A stretch of 64,000 nt of DNA from Lucinisca nassula (GCA_963580285.1 OY757011.1:165755406-165819405); one strand, 5' to 3'. Counted from the first letter of the stretch, positions 9,823-19,927 are shown. Numbers and translations: made by a program. The notes: generated by a model from the sequence alone, not told the origin.

Positions 9823-11128
9823 TGAATTCCATTGGCTTGAAGAAAGTTTTGAGTAAGTACAGCACTATGAGCCCGCAAAAAGATACCCCGGATTCTGAGC
9901 GTATAAAATAAATGGAACCACGTGAGGCCACAGCACTTGATTGATTTATTAACGTCGCGGTGTTAAGTCAGGGTCCAAGCCATGATCTTGAAAATTCAGA
10001 ACATGAAGCTGCGTTCGCTAACCATATGCGATTCCTCCCCATACAATTACGCTTGTTCCACGCCGTCTGTCACGCACTATTACGCACGCATCGCGTCGGC
10101 ATACCTTCCACCAGGACGTCGATATCGGCTTGATTCATTCAGAAGAGCGATTCGTCACTAAAACATGTCAGTCGCTTACACGCCAATTTACGTCGTTCAT
10201 GCACCAGCGTAAGCGTTCCGTCCTGTGTCGACGCGTTAACTTTGATCACGATAGGGACGTCTAGCTCTAAAACCTGCATCGCGTAAGGGCGACGTACAGG
10301 GCCAGCTTTTATTAGTCGGTTGTTGAGACACCTTGTTTGTCCTCAGCTGCTGGCTGGATGCGTCAGACCAATATATCGATATTGACGTACTGACGTCGGT
10401 CTTCCGCTACGTGGACGTCCGCTAGCATCTCCTGTAGCAAGATGACGCTCCAAGATTTCTTCCAAATCGTAAAATAAGATTTGAAAAAATAAACGAGAAA
10501 CAACTTCAGGCCGACGACTGATCATAGACATGTGACACCGAAAATCAGAGGCAACGTCATCCGCTTTTCGATCAGCTCCTAACTGTCCAGGGGCACGCTC
10601 ACGCTCCCTTAATGATAGACGTTGCATTACGCTCTGACTTAATGCTTTGTTTGTTTTATTTAAGGTTTAACTCCCTGTCAACACTGTAAAAGGTCATTTT
10701 GGAGACTTTGCTTCCAATTTTGTGGGACTTTTACCCGACAGTGAGATGAAATGACATCTCAGGCCCTGCCGCCCAATGAAACCAGTAGGCTTTATATTCA
10801 TGGACGGTCCGACTCGCATCACTTTGCCTGAGCAGGCTTCGATCCTCTAAGCGGTTTACCAGTACTCGTGTGTGGGTCGGTTTCAGCTCTGCGTGGAAGC
10901 AGCATGCCACCCATCTATTTCTTCAAGCCCCAATGGGCTGGGGGCTGCTAATTGAGAACAAATTTTATTTTCCTCTTTGCTAGGCACGACCTTGCATTAC
11001 ACACCAAAATTTTGGTCCTGAACATGTGGTTTATATCCGTACTGGTGTAAAGGTGGTGCATGTGATCGACGTGGCCGGACTGGTAATCAGAAGTCACAGA
11101 TGATTGATTTAACTTTTAGCTTAAGGGA
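9823..11128 (-). pseudogene. decayed Tc1-like transposon (copy 1)
   Basis: The minus strand encodes a degraded Tc1 transposase. The N-terminal linker (GRPRSGRPTSVRQYRYI, about 10395-10445) is in one frame, and a DES-like first catalytic site (complement of TCAGAAGAGCGATTCGTCAC) lies near 10140-10160, with many stops in between. The segment is paralogous to 61881-63357 over its length: both begin TGAATTCCATTGGCTTGAAG and share CCACGTGAGG, GACGTACTGACGTCGGTCTT and TGATCCTGAACATGTGG-like stretches. The second catalytic Asp and Glu are not found. A SA retroposon sits inside this copy. Confidence 0.65.
10648..10950 (-). mobile_element. SA retroposon inside a Tc1 relic
   Basis: A full-length SA copy whose junctions fall between sequences that are contiguous in the paralogue near 62855 (GATGCTTTTTGAGAACAAAA), so the empty site is seen directly. 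No long target duplication is visible here. Confidence 0.75.
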
Positions 11129-11286
11129 ATACTGAATTGATGCAATTGATTATGATCGATTTTTATAAAATTACATTTCCTTTTGCTTATCAGTATAATG
11201 ATGCATTCTGGTATTTTTATTCGTCTGAAAATTATTACTTTTGTGTTTACTTTCACTCCAGAAGCATTCAAGGGACGGTCATGACT

Positions 11287-11545
11287 GGTTGATGGGTTCG
11301 ACACCTGCCGGGGTCGGCAACATTCTTTCGTGGAGATTGATCATGAAATCTTTTCTGCATTCATTCTCTCCCTTCCGCTGATTCAAGAAGGGCAGTTGTC
11401 AGTTTCTGGCGAAAGAATGTGCACTGTACTGGTTAACTGCTTATGTATAAGCCTGTCCAGGAAACTGTGGATAGATAAACTGACCGGCTCAAAAATTACC
11501 TAAAATAGTGTTGACTGGGCCGTTACACTCCAATACAAACAAATG
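11287..11545 (+). mobile_element. tRNA-like SINE, family SD
   Basis: Opposite-strand paralogue of 584-872. The head contains GGGTTCGACACCTGCCGG and the tail is CCAATACAAACAAA. Confidence 0.6.
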
Positions 11546-12127
11546 ACTGGTTGAATGTTATTCTCTATTGACACGGCGGTCAGTGTAATTAGTCAAAATG
11601 ATTAAAACTTGGTTTCGACCCGAACGCTTCCTTAAGTTTATCACACGCCATCATGTCTACAAAATAAACAGGTATTCTGGGTTAAACGATGCTAACTTCC
11701 TTCCCATAATACAGTAGATCTCTTTTTTACGGCGTAGCCGTTATGGTTTTGCTTTTGTCCTACATTTTTCGTTACTCCATTGGTCAATACAACCACATGT
11801 CCAAGGAGATGACCATTTCATTGGTCAATGATTTGCATAAATAAATCTACTCAAAAAAATACGACAGTTTACCGAAGTTTTAACCTAGGAGCTGTTTCAT
11901 TTTTTATGTGAGACATGAATGAAAAATATATACAGTTTCGGCTTGCTCACCGTCTTGTCCTTTGATGACGATACGTCATATGTATAATTGGGATTCTAGT
12001 GAATTCTGTAACTGCTGCGGTGAATAGCTATTTTTTACCTAATTTCACGTGGTTGGTCTATATAGCGAAAGGAACCATTACGCGAAAGGAAGGTTCCTTT
12101 CGCGAAAGGAAGAATTTTCTGCGAAAG
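11546..12127. other. unassigned; short GCGAAAGGAA repeat cluster at its end
   Basis: No gene seen. Between about 12064 and 12132 the motif GCGAAAGGAA recurs in both orientations (TTCCTTTCGCGAAAGGAA is self-complementary at about 12091-12110), a small hairpin-prone cluster. Confidence 0.5.
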
Positions 12128-12270
12128 GAATTGTTTGTTTGATTTGAGGTATAACGTCCCCATCAACACTGTGTAGGTCATTTTGGAGACGTTGCTTCCA
12201 AGTTTGTGGGACTTTAACCGACATTGAGATGAAAGACACCTCAAGCCCTGTTGCCAAATGAAACCAATAA
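12128..12270 (-). mobile_element. SA retroposon, 5' truncated
   Basis: Contains only the SA 3' half (GTTTGATTTGAGGTATAACG to AAATGAAACCAATAAAG). Confidence 0.7.
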
Positions 12271-12442
12271 AGAGATATAGCATGACAAAAACATGTAATA
12301 ATCGCATTACAAATTGACAGATGTTTAATTTACAATATATGCTAAATAAAAGTTGCAGTGTATCATTTGTCTTCAGCATACTTTATCTCCTCCATTTTAA
12401 CACAAAATGGACATTTTCGAATATCATTAATGTTATATATAT

Positions 12443-12663
12443 GTGGAGCGCGGTGGTGCAGTGGTAAAGCATCGGCCTCGGGATCGAGAGGTACCGGGTT
12501 CGAACCCCACGAGCGGCAAGTGTTGTTTCCTTGAGCAAGAGACTTTATCCACATTGCTTAGTACTGGTTCTACCCAGGAAAAGAGGGCCACATGGAAGAT
12601 TAGTACTAGTTTACTAAATGTGTTACCCTCTATAAATAAGGTCGATTATTATTATTATTATTA
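12443..12663 (+). mobile_element. tRNA-derived SINE with (ATT)n tail
   Basis: The head GCGCGGTGGTGCAGTGGTAA (A box) and CCGGGTTCGAACCCC (B box) folds like a tRNA, but it is followed by a ~150-bp unrelated body and an (ATT)n tail. TTATATA lies on both sides. This is a SINE, not a tRNA gene. Confidence 0.75.
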
Positions 12664-12709
12664 TTTATATAAATTCTGAAAAGGAATAAGTGTAATTTGA
12701 GTTTTAGTT

Positions 12710-13057
12710 AGGTGCACATAAGATCAAGTTTCCGTCCGTTTGTCTGCTCGTCCGTTTGTTCGTCCGTCTATGCGTTTACGTTCACCATAGCGACAACCCT
12801 AAATGTTAACCCTAGAATTTGTGTTCAAAAACAGTGAATGCTAACGTTTTCTTATTTGTTGTGCATATACTTGAGATCATATGCTCTTGAAATGAGGTCA
12901 TGTTTTTAACCTTGACCTTTTACATTGACCTTAGCTCAAACAGGCGGGACACCGCCCTCTGCAAAGCTATTTTTCCTCGCGTGACATCTGAATTGTTTGA
13001 ATACAGTAAACCATTTCATAGCTAGACAATTGTTGCTGTCACTATTGTAGCTCATAT
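12710..13057. other. unassigned repeat-like sequence
   Basis: Opens with GTCCGTTTGTCTGCTCGTCC-type low-complexity sequence and contains TTGACCTT motifs, the style of the GTCCCCG-type elements elsewhere in the window. No gene is seen. Confidence 0.4.
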
Positions 13058-14131
13058 TGCACGACCCGCAGAAAAAGCGACCGACTGAAGTCGGTTGATT
13101 TTCTAAGAGTGCCCTAAAATCACCGTGTCATTCTGTCAGTCTGTCTGTCCGTCCGTAACCCGTTTGTGAAAATTGGTGATAGTGACTTAACCGCTTGGAA
13201 TATTTAAACAATTTTTGGCATACTGATAGATATCAATGAGATCTAACCAATGAACTTGCGAAATATTACATTCCATTTAGTATAGCCTCGCCGAGGCGAA
13301 AAATGTGAAAATTTTCGAACTGCTTCTCCTCGGAAACCGTTGGGCCAATTGACGTCAAATTTCATATGGAGGCTCTATGGGATGGGGGAAACCAAAATTT
13401 GCTCATGGGGTTCAGGTCACATGACCAAAATGGCCACCAGGCCATATACGGTCTGTCTGTCTGTCCGTCCGTAACCCGTTTGTGAAAATTGGTGATAGTG
13501 ACTTAACCGCTTGGAATATTTAAACAATTTTTGGTATACTGATAGATATCAATGAGATCTAACCAATGAACTTGCGAAATATGACATTCCATTTAGTATA
13601 GCCTCGCCGAGGCGAAAAATGTGAAAATTCTCGAACTGCTTCTCCTCGGAAACCGTTGGGCCGATTAAGGTCAAATTTCATATGGAGCCTCTATGGGATG
13701 GGGGAAACCAAAATTTGCTCATGGGGTCCAGGTCACATGACCAAAATGGCCGCCAAGCCATATATAGTAAAAACCCTTCAAAATAGTCTTCTCCAGAACC
13801 ACTGGGCAGATTTCCACGAAACTTGATAAATAGCATCTGGGACGTAGGCCCATCATAAATTGCTAAAATGGTGACCCTGGGTTGACCTTGACCTTCTTTG
13901 TGCCTAGGTCAAACTTTGACACATATGCTTTTGTATTGGAAAAGTGAGAATTCATTTTTTCCTGCAAACGATTCAGAAAACAGTACAAAAGTATAAGATA
14001 TATTTTTGCTCCTTACGATAAGGCGCATTTATTGGGGGAACCGTTTTAGGTCCAGGTCACATGACCAAAATGGCCACCATACCCATATATGGTAACACTC
14101 ATAAAGCTAAAAGCATCCGGCGGGTCGTGCA
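13058..14131. mobile_element. TIR element (TGCACGACCCGC) with internal duplication
   Basis: Bounded by the 12-bp inverted pair TGCACGACCCGC (13058-13069) and GCGGGTCGTGCA (14120-14131). Inside, a ~312-bp unit starting GTCTGTCTGTCCGTCCGTAA is present twice in direct orientation (about 13138-13449 and 13450-13763), each with GCCTCGCCGAGGCG. A diverged part follows with TTGACCTTGACC. No transposase frame is present, so it is non-autonomous, and its class is not clear. Confidence 0.7.
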
Positions 14132-14202
14132 CTTCAGCTGAAGCACTGGTTTCTAAACAACCTTCCAATTAAATCTACGCCGCATATCTTTTTTAAAGAT
14201 AT

Positions 14203-14546
14203 TGTAACATATCAGCCCCCATCAGTATTGTTCAGGAAGTATAAAGCCTGAATGACTGTATCACTATAGTACGCTACAAGTAGAGTTAACTTGACTCTGA
14301 GTGTGGAATCAGTCGAATGTGTTGCACACTCAGGCTGGTTTCTCTCATTTCATTCGTACGACAAAGGGATTCAATGTTGACAAATTGCACCGTCTGTCAT
14401 TTCTGTTGTTTACGATCCGTACAAGTAATTGTGACCATTAAGGCATCTATCGGCTGAACAGACAATTGAGGCAATACATAAACAATGTCTCTGGACAATA
14501 ATTACCTTTTAAAAAGAGTGTTATAAGTTAAAATCCAAGTTTTTCT
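14203..14546 (+). repeat. 5' LTR remnant (U3 part)
   Basis: 344 bp that match 23938-24281 in the 3' LTR with no difference that I can see. The match stops at TTTTTCT, where the inverted segment begins through about 4 nt of shared sequence (TTCT). Confidence 0.9.
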
Positions 14547-14862
14547 CCAGTTCTCAGAGTCCGTAATCATCGATTAATGCCAGAAATAAAGTTAAGGGAT
14601 GAAATCCGGGGTATGTCCCGAAATTCGGGTAAACCGGTCAAAATCTGGGAAAGCTTCCAAAATCTGGGAAAGCTTCCAAAATCTGAGAAAGCTTTATAAA
14701 AACTGGGAAAATCATCAAAGACAGAGACTTATCACACTGGTATGTTCCCTAGGAACCCTCTCCAGGTCTATTCTCCACTCTGAAATCCGGGAAATAAGTT
14801 TTGCCCGATTTTCTATACCTCTCTCATGGTGCTTTTCCCAATTTTCTCGACCTTGCCACTTG
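14547..14862 (-). repeat. inverted 316-bp LTR segment in the 5' LTR
   Basis: Reverse complement of 24500-24815, with both copies exactly 316 bp. It contains three near-identical AAATCTGGGAAAGCTTCC units. In the 3' LTR this segment follows the TATA region; here it joins U3 directly to gag. Missing between the joined parts are the counterparts of 24282-24499 and 24816-25240, the primer-binding site, and the beginning of gag. Confidence 0.9.
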
Positions 14863-15768
14863 TATGATGGTCAGTCCGACATTGACGAGTATCTTACTCA
14901 ATTCAATATAGTAGCAGAAATAAATCAGTGGAGTAGCGAGACCAAAGCTCTACATTTGGCAAGCAGTTTGACGGGTAGTGCACGGTCTTTACTAAGCGAA
15001 GTAGACTCGGAACACAGGCGCAACTTTTCAAGCTTGGTGTCCGCCTTACAGTGCAGGTTCGGAACTGTAAATAGAGCTGAAGTGTACCGAGCACAACTTA
15101 AAAATAGAGTGAGGCAAAGGGGGGAAACCATTCCCGAATTGGCTCAAAACGTTAAAAAACTAACCAGACAGTCTTATCCGGGCGCAAGCTCAGATTTGAT
15201 AGACACTTTGGCACTAGATCATTTTATTGATTCTTTGCTAGATTCAGAAATGAGACTGAGATTGCGAGAATGCAGTCCGAAAAGCATTCAGGAAGCCGAA
15301 ACTTTAGCAGTGAAAATGGAAGCGCAACGAATAGCTGATAGACAGCGTAGTAAGAACGTTGGGTCACTAAGCGAGACCTCTGAGACTGATAAATGTTCGA
15401 GCGAAATGAGGAAAATGGCTGAAACTGTGCATGGACTTGTTGAGAGTGTTGAAAAATTGCAGAAGGGACAAAGGTCAGCGGAATATTTGCCGAGACCTAA
15501 AAACGGGAACAATAACAATTTTTTCGGACAAAACAGGTCACATAGACCTAACCCAGATTTTAATTCCAGAAATCGGTTCAGGGGTAATAACTGGCAAAGA
15601 AACAGACCACAAGGGGGTCAAAACAATAGCAGATTTGCGAGACCCTACGAGCAGCGAAATGGTGATAGCCGACCGACCGAGCACCCTGATAACGCATTTC
15701 AACCTCGCCGACAGGGAAACGAAAACGGGTCAAGTCTGAGGACCGCAGCTCGACCTTTAACAATGTAA
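14599..15768 (+). CDS. gag: Gag, with an N-terminus taken from inverted LTR
   Basis: A 389-residue frame. Residues 1-88 are translated from the inverted LTR segment and are not Gag-like. Retrotransposon Gag sequence begins abruptly at residue 89 with YDGQSDIDEYLTQF and IVAEINQW, the usual start of the gypsy Gag capsid region, so the original start codon has been lost. The middle is helical and the C-terminal ~90 residues are rich in Arg, Asn and Gly (RNRFRGNNWQRNRPQGG). I see no CCHC zinc knuckle, so nucleic-acid binding probably relies on this basic tail. Gag forms the particle that packages element RNA. The frame overlaps pol by about 50 nt in the -1 frame. Confidence 0.8.
   Translation: MKSGVCPEIRVNRSKSGKASKIWESFQNLRKLYKNWENHQRQRLITLVCSLGTLSRSILHSEIREISFARFSIPLSWCFSQFSRPCHLYDGQSDIDEYLTQFNIVAEINQWSSETKALHLASSLTGSARSLLSEVDSEHRRNFSSLVSALQCRFGTVNRAEVYRAQLKNRVRQRGETIPELAQNVKKLTRQSYPGASSDLIDTLALDHFIDSLLDSEMRLRLRECSPKSIQEAETLAVKMEAQRIADRQRSKNVGSLSETSETDKCSSEMRKMAETVHGLVESVEKLQKGQRSAEYLPRPKNGNNNNFFGQNRSHRPNPDFNSRNRFRGNNWQRNRPQGGQNNSRFARPYEQRNGDSRPTEHPDNAFQPRRQGNENGSSLRTAARPLTM
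15714..15720 (+). promoter_or_regulatory. -1 ribosomal frameshift site GGGAAAC
   Basis: The heptamer G GGA AAC is in the correct phase (GGA AAC are Gag codons), the canonical X XXY YYZ slippery sequence. The -1 frame is open from here without a stop through all of pol, and the Gag stop follows at 15766-15768. Partly complementary stretches downstream (GGTC..GACC) could form the stimulatory structure, but I did not fold it. Confidence 0.8.
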
Positions 15769-18700
15769 GGTCCAAAATTGTTCAGCTTAATAACACCGGA
15801 AATGACGATGATGGTTATTTTGTTCGTGCTACCGTAAATGGAAAAACAGTGACGTTGTTATGCGATTCAGGTGCGAATGTGACAATTCTAAATAGCTCAT
15901 TACTAAATACATGGGGAGAGAGAATGGAACCTTGCCTAACTCCTGTAAATACACAATTACTTACGGTAACCGGGGAAACTAAACCATTTCATGGAAAAGC
16001 AGTTGTTCAAATTAGACTGGGGAAATGTACTTTTCAGCATGAGGTTCTGTTTGCAGACATAACCCATGATGGGATCCTTGGCATTGATTTCATGATCACG
16101 AATAAATGTGATTTAATGATAAGCAGAAGCTGCCTGAAAGTAAAGGGAGTGGAAATTCCTTGCTTTATGAGCAATGGTGTCCAACCGCAATGTTGTAGAG
16201 TAGCTTTAGTAGAAAATGTGAGTGTACCCCCTGAGTCTGAGGTGATCGTTTCTGGAAAACCGCTGGATAATCTGGACAGGAGTAGATTAGGCATAGTAGA
16301 ACCGTCTAATAACTTTGTGCAGAAAACTGGTGTAATGGTAGCGAAGGTTTTGGTAGACCCCAAACTTGGAAACATTCCCCTACGACTGGCTAATTTTAGC
16401 AATGAACCAATTATGGTAAATAAAGACACGGTAACGGCAGTTCTGCTGCCTGTAGAGTCGGTAGACAGTGATAATGGTAATTTCTCCCGACAGTCCCAAG
16501 TTAATGAAAGCAGTGATACCCCCACTGATTTGCCTGAACATCTGGCACCATTATTTGATAGATCATCCATTAACTTAGACATGTCACAGAAATCTAGATT
16601 ACAGCAATTCCTGATTAAACATCAGGATATTTTCTCTAAAAACTCCAGTGACATAGGGCATACTACGTTAATTGAACATCATATAGATGTACAAAATGCC
16701 AAACCCGTGAAAAAGATCCCTTATAGAATACCCCTTGCAAAACGAAAAATCGCTGAGCAAGAGATTCAGAAAATGGTAGAAGATGGTATCATAGAGAAGT
16801 GTCCCCAGAGTGCTTGGAATGCTCCTGTTGTTATGGTCACTAAACCTGATAATTCTATTAGATTTTGTTGTGACTTTCGTGGTCTTAATGAGGTGACTGT
16901 TAAGGACTGTCAAGCCCTTCCTAGAATTGATGACAGTCTTGACGCTTTGTCAGGATCAAAATGGTGGTCCTGCCTCGATATGAAAAATGGTTATTGGCAG
17001 GTCGACATTGCTGAAGAAAATAGACATCTAACTGCATTCTCTATACCTGGGGGTGAGCAATGGCAATGGCGGAAGCTAGCTTTTGGCCTCTGCAACTCTC
17101 CTTCTACCTTTACTAGGCTTATGCAGATGGTATTTTCTGGCCTTCTTTGGAAAGTAGTCGTTTTGTACTTGGATGATATCATCTGCCATTCAAAGACATT
17201 CGATGAGCAATTTACTAACTTAGAAATGGTCTTTGAGAGGCTGAGAAAAGCTAATCTAAAACTAAACCCCAAGAAATGCCACTTATTTCAGAAAGAGGTA
17301 ACTTTTCTCGGACATACAATCAATGAAAATGGTGTAGGAACTTCTCCTGATAAGATCCGAGCTGTTAAAAACTGGCCCACCCCAAAAACTGCTAAGGAAG
17401 CAAAAAGTTTTATATCTTTGGCAAGTTACTATCGGTCATATGTTTACCAATTTGCTACAATTGCAAAGCCTATTCATCAGCTTGCTGAAAAGAATAAAAA
17501 CTTTGAATGGACCGAGGAATGTGAAAAGTCTTTTCAGATGATAAAGGATACCTTATGCAGGGCCCCTATCCTCGCTTTCCCCACTGAAACTGATCCCTTT
17601 GTTTTAGACTGTGATGCTTCTAATGTAGGACAGGGGGCCGTGTTGTCCCAGATTCAGAATGGTGAGGAGAAGGTTATCTGTTATTTTAGCAGATGTTTTT
17701 CGAGAGCTGAAAGAAACTACTGTGTCACTCGCAGGGAACTGCTGGCCGTAGTAAATTCTATAAAACACTTCCACCATTATCTTTATGGAAATAGATTCAC
17801 AGTTAGATCTGACCATGGTAGTCTTCGTTGGTTGTTGAATTTTAAAATCTTGGATGGACAGTTAGCTAGAATGTTGACGTTCTTATCTGCATATGATTTT
17901 TCTATTCAGCATAGAGCAGGGAGACTACACAGCAACTGTGACGCTTTGTCAAGGAGGCCCTGTGTAGAAGTAAACTGTAAATATTGTGAACGGGTAGAGA
18001 GCAAGTTCTCAGGAGAACAGGTGGAAAATGATCAAGAAATGGTCTCTGTTAATAGGATTAGGCAGACTGGTAGTTCGTTGGTTACTTCCAGTAAAGTATT
18101 AGGATTTTACTTAGTACATATTTTGAGTTGTATTCTGGCAATAGCTGTGGCTTCGGTTCCCACTATTTGGACCAGTATAGTTAGCTACATAGAGAAAGGA
18201 GTAGAGGTAATAAAGATGTCTGGAAAGATGTCTTGTCTGATTAGTGAACAGAGGGTTCCTCCTGACCAAAGATTAAGAAGTGAGTCAGGGAGGCCTAAGA
18301 GAGACTCAATGAGTGGAAACAGAGCTAAGAAATTAGGGAAAATTAGAGAAGTTGATAGTGTATCAACAGGTAATAGAAACCAATCTTTCTGTGGTTGTGG
18401 TAAGGTTAGTATAAACGAAGGAATAGAAAACTCTGAGCCTAAACCTGGAACTTCCAGTGACGATAACCCCGACAGTCCTGGTTCCGAAACCAGTTTAGGT
18501 AATAATGGTAATAGCCACATACGTAGGAAAGATAGTACTGAAGAAGTAGATATAGACTGGGAAAACTTTGATTCTGTTAAGATGAGAGAGTTACAGTTAG
18601 CAGATCAAGTGTTGAAAAAGTTGCATGACTGGAAAGAGAGTGGAAAGAAGCCAGAGTGGAGTGAAATAGCTGACCAGGGTTTGGAAATGAAATACTATTG

Positions 18701-19910
18701 GCATATGTGGGAACTTCTGTATTTGCGAGACGGAGTGATATATCGGAGGTGGGAAAACTTTAATGGGAAAGAGATAAAGTACCTTTTGGTTGTCCCTAGA
18801 TCTCTACGAAGATTCATTCTTTGTCATTTGCATGATAGTACTGCTGGTGCCCATCTTGGTATTTCAAAAACTTTGTACAAGGTAACAGATAGATTCTTTT
18901 GGTATGGTTTAAAGGGAGATGTAGAGGATTGGTGTAGAGAATGTGAGATCTGTGGATCAAAGAGAGTAGCTCAAAGAAAAGGCAAAGCCCCAATGAAGCA
19001 GTATAACGTTGGTTTACCTTGGGAAAGAATAGCCATAGATTTTATGGGTCCTCTTCCTCGGACGACCTCTATGAATGGCAATGCCCCGAAAAGATATCTA
19101 ATGGTCATTGGTGATTATTTCACGAAATGGACTGAAGCCATACCACTGGAGAATCTTGAGGCGAAAACGGTTGCAAGAGCGCTTATAGATAATATCATCT
19201 GTAGGTTTGGCACCCCACTTTTCATTCATACTGACCAAGGTGCTTCCTTCGAAAGCCTATTATTTCAGGAAGTCTGTCAGATTCTAGGGATTAAGAAAAC
19301 TAGGACTACTAAGGCAAGACCCCAGTCCGATGGAATGATAGAAAGGGCCAATCGAACCATTATTAACATGTTGTCGGCCTTTGTTTCAGAACACCAAAGA
19401 GATTGGGATCAATATGTTCCTTTAGTGATGATGGCCTATAGATCTTCGGTTCATGAATCAATTAAAATAAGTCCAAGTATGATGGTATTTGGTAGAGAAC
19501 CCCGATTACCTATTGACTTGATATTCGGTGAGCCTGAAAGGGAAGAGGCAGAGCGGTTACATGGAAGTCAGTATGCTAGCCAGTTGAGAGATAGGCTATA
19601 TGATGTGCATGAGTTTGCAAGAAGAAGAATGCAGATTTCGAGCGATGCTATGAAAAGACAATATGACCTCAAAACCAATATGAGAGAGTTCGAAGTCAGT
19701 GACGCAGTCTGGTTGTACGACCCGGTTCGAAAAGTAGGTTTAAACCCGAAATTACAGAGACCTTGGAAAGGTCCTTTTAAAGTGATAACGAAAATATCTG
19801 ATATCCTATATCGAGTTCAAGAATCGCCGAGGCATAAGCCACGCGTCGTACATCATGACCGGCTAAGAAAATATACTGGAAGGGATCTGCCAGTCTGGTT
19901 CAGGCAGTAA
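15720..19910 (+). CDS. pol: Pol polyprotein (protease, RT, RNase H, integrase)
   Basis: Intact and most likely made as a Gag-Pol fusion by -1 frameshifting; there is no ATG at its beginning. Domains in order: aspartic protease with LLCDSGAN (~15855); reverse transcriptase with KWWSCLDMKNGYWQ and the YLDD active site (17166-17177); RNase H with DCDASNVGQGAVLS and RRELLAVV (~17610-17960); a ~200-residue spacer with a hydrophobic segment (~18088-18186); the integrase zinc region with H, H, C, C (~18828-18960); the integrase core with IDFMGP (~19036), HTDQGASF (~19228) and the catalytic Glu in MIERANR (~19340); and a C-terminal WKGPFKV GPY/F-type module. No chromodomain is seen. It ends TAA and is followed in the same frame by two TGAs, so readthrough into the next ORF is unlikely. 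Confidence 0.92.
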   Translation, partial: RKRVKSEDRSSTFNNVRSKIVQLNNTGNDDDGYFVRATVNGKTVTLLCDSGANVTILNSSLLNTWGERMEPCLTPVNTQLLTVTGETKPFHGKAVVQIRLGKCTFQHEVLFADITHDGILGIDFMITNKCDLMISRSCLKVKGVEIPCFMSNGVQPQCCRVALVENVSVPPESEVIVSGKPLDNLDRSRLGIVEPSNNFVQKTGVMVAKVLVDPKLGNIPLRLANFSNEPIMVNKDTVTAVLLPVESVDSDNGNFSRQSQVNESSDTPTDLPEHLAPLFDRSSINLDMSQKSRLQQFLIKHQDIFSKNSSDIGHTTLIEHHIDVQNAKPVKKIPYRIPLAKRKIAEQEIQKMVEDGIIEKCPQSAWNAPVVMVTKPDNSIRFCCDFRGLNEVTVKDCQALPRIDDSLDALSGSKWWSCLDMKNGYWQVDIAEENRHLTAFSIPGGEQWQWRKLAFGLCNSPSTFTRLMQMVFSGLLWKVVVLYLDDIICHSKTFDEQFTNLEMVFERLRKANLKLNPKKCHLFQKEVTFLGHTINENGVGTSPDKIRAVKNWPTPKTAKEAKSFISLASYYRSYVYQFATIAKPIHQLAEKNKNFEWTEECEKSFQMIKDTLCRAPILAFPTETDPFVLDCDASNVGQGAVLSQIQNGEEKVICYFSRCFSRAERNYCVTRRELLAVVNSIKHFHHYLYGNRFTVRSDHGSLRWLLNFKILDGQLARMLTFLSAYDFSIQHRAGRLHSNCDALSRRPCVEVNCKYCERVESKFSGEQVENDQEMVSVNRIRQTGSSLVTSSKVLGFYLVHILSCILAIAVASVPTIWTSIVSYIEKGVEVIKMSGKMSCLISEQRVPPDQRLRSESGRPKRDSMSGNRAKKLGKIREVDSVSTGNRNQSFCGCGKVSINEGIENSEPKPGTSSDDNPDSPGSETSLGNNGNSHIRRKDSTEEVDIDWENFDSVKMRELQLADQVLKKLHDWKESGKKPEWSEIADQGLEMKYYWHMWELLYLRDGVIYRRWENFNGKEIKYLLVVPRSLRRFILCHLHDSTAGAHLGISKTLYKVTDRFFWYGLKGDVEDWCRECEICGSKRVAQRKGKAPMKQYNVGLPWERIAIDFMGPLPRTTSMNGNAPKRYLMVIGDYFTKWTEAIPLENLEAKTVARALIDNIICRFGTPLFIHTDQGASFESLLFQEVCQILGIKKTRTTKARPQSDGMIERANRTIINMLSAFVSEHQRDWDQYVPLVMMAYRSSVHESIKISPSMMVFGREPRLPIDLIFGEPEREEAERLHGSQYASQLRDRLYDVHEFARRRMQISSDAMKRQYDLKTNMREFEVSDAVWLYDPVRKVGLNPKLQRPWKGPFKVITKISDILYRVQESPRHKPRVVHHDRLRKYTGRDLPVWFRQ

Positions 19911-19927
19911 CGTTGAAAGTGAGACGT

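Noticed and set aside
12443..12510. tRNA genes at 12.4, 25.8, 39.3, 43.3 and 62.6 kb
   Set aside because: Heads have A and B boxes but are followed by SINE bodies, tails and target duplications.
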